A DNA stretch of 6,106 nt, taken from assembly GCA_003519545.1 (NCBI GenBank), contig DOWN01000317.1, positions 1 through 6,106 on the forward strand. The letters run 5' to 3'. Shown in pieces: positions 5,934 to 6,106 of the stretch; position 1 is the stretch's first letter, and each line of letters begins with the position of its first letter. The notes beneath the pieces were generated by a model. The model was not told where the DNA came from and did not search any database. It was given only the letters and a program-made list of their open reading frames with translations. A program made the position numbers and the translations under genes. Origin of the DNA: Bacteroidota bacterium. Lineage in GTDB: Bacteria > Bacteroidota > Ignavibacteria > Tepidaquicellales > Tepidaquicellaceae.

Positions 5934-6052
5934 ATATGAGACGCGTTTTAATATGAATTTCATTTGATTATTAAATTGACTTAGAAATTATTTCGAAATT
6001 CTGCTTGTCCTAATTATCGGGATTTTATTACCGCAAAACTATCCAACTCAAA
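5934..6052. other. Intergenic stretch with no gene seen
   Basis: I see no coding frame with recognisable content. It contains a half-site TTGACTTA (5976-5983) without its second arm, a 10-bp palindrome ATTTCGAAAT (5990-5999), and TCCTAATTATCGGGA (6008-6022), whose short arms could form a small hairpin. Confidence 0.5.
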
Positions 6053-6106
6053 GTAATTCGTTTAATTCGTGTTAATTCGTGGTAATTCGTGTTAATTCGT
6101 GGTAAT
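6053..6106. repeat. Tandem array of about 10-bp TAATTCGTGK units, cut by the window edge
   Basis: TAATTCG recurs at 6054, 6063, 6073, 6083 and 6093, with TAAT again at 6103. The period is 10 bp after a first step of 9. The bases between alternate as TGT and TGG, so the larger period is 20 bp (TAATTCGTGTTAATTCGTGG). It continues past the right edge. It looks like an intergenic low-complexity repeat of the kind scattered through many AT-rich genomes; no function is inferred. Confidence 0.85.

Noticed and set aside
5976..5983. Fifth palindrome starting with TTGACTTA
   Set aside because: Only one arm is present; the bases where TARGTCA should be read TTATTTC, and the spacing from palindrome 4 (64 bp) is not a multiple of 33. 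Probably chance or a decayed remnant.

Overview
The window is AT-rich (A/T runs everywhere, including an A10 tract) and tightly packed. Most starts lack a clear Shine-Dalgarno and have an A-rich or TAA-rich leader instead. Together with the protein mix (iron-sulfur type PurF, CehA-like PHP protein, DUF2085/DUF2752 membrane proteins, AAA_14/DUF4143 ATPase), this suggests a chromosome from the FCB/Bacteroidota side, perhaps an Ignavibacteria-like lineage. That placement is an inference from gene style, not from a marker gene.

Positions 4533 down to 1 (minus strand) hold one long gene run. In transcription order it contains a DUF2085 membrane protein, a 175-residue membrane protein of unknown function, a DUF2752 membrane protein, a PHP-type metallohydrolase of the CehA/McbA kind, purF, and the first 143 codons of an aminopeptidase P that runs off the left edge. 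The junctions are an ATGA overlap, then gaps of 1, 8, 7 and 20 bases, so this looks like a single operon. It joins a small module of unknown membrane proteins with conserved cysteines to housekeeping enzymes of purine synthesis and peptide turnover.

Positions 4534 to 4672 are a divergent intergenic region. It must hold control signals for both directions.

Positions 4673 to 5872 (plus strand) encode a complete 399-residue AAA_14/DUF4143 ATPase. It is closely bounded on both sides by the same structure: a pair of 18-bp inverted repeats of form TGACYTA-N4-TARGTCA, 33 bp apart start to start. The upstream pair begins at 4615 and ends 7 bases before the start codon; the downstream pair begins 7 bases after the stop codon. 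The two pairs lie in the same orientation and match at 42 of 54 positions. This four-palindrome, one-gene unit is the most unusual part of the window. It could be an autoregulated ATPase with its operators, or a mobile or duplicating gene cassette with its own ends.

Positions 5934 to 6106 have no gene. They hold one more half-site of the palindrome and, at the right edge, a tandem array of TAATTCGTGK units of about 10 bp that continues past the window.
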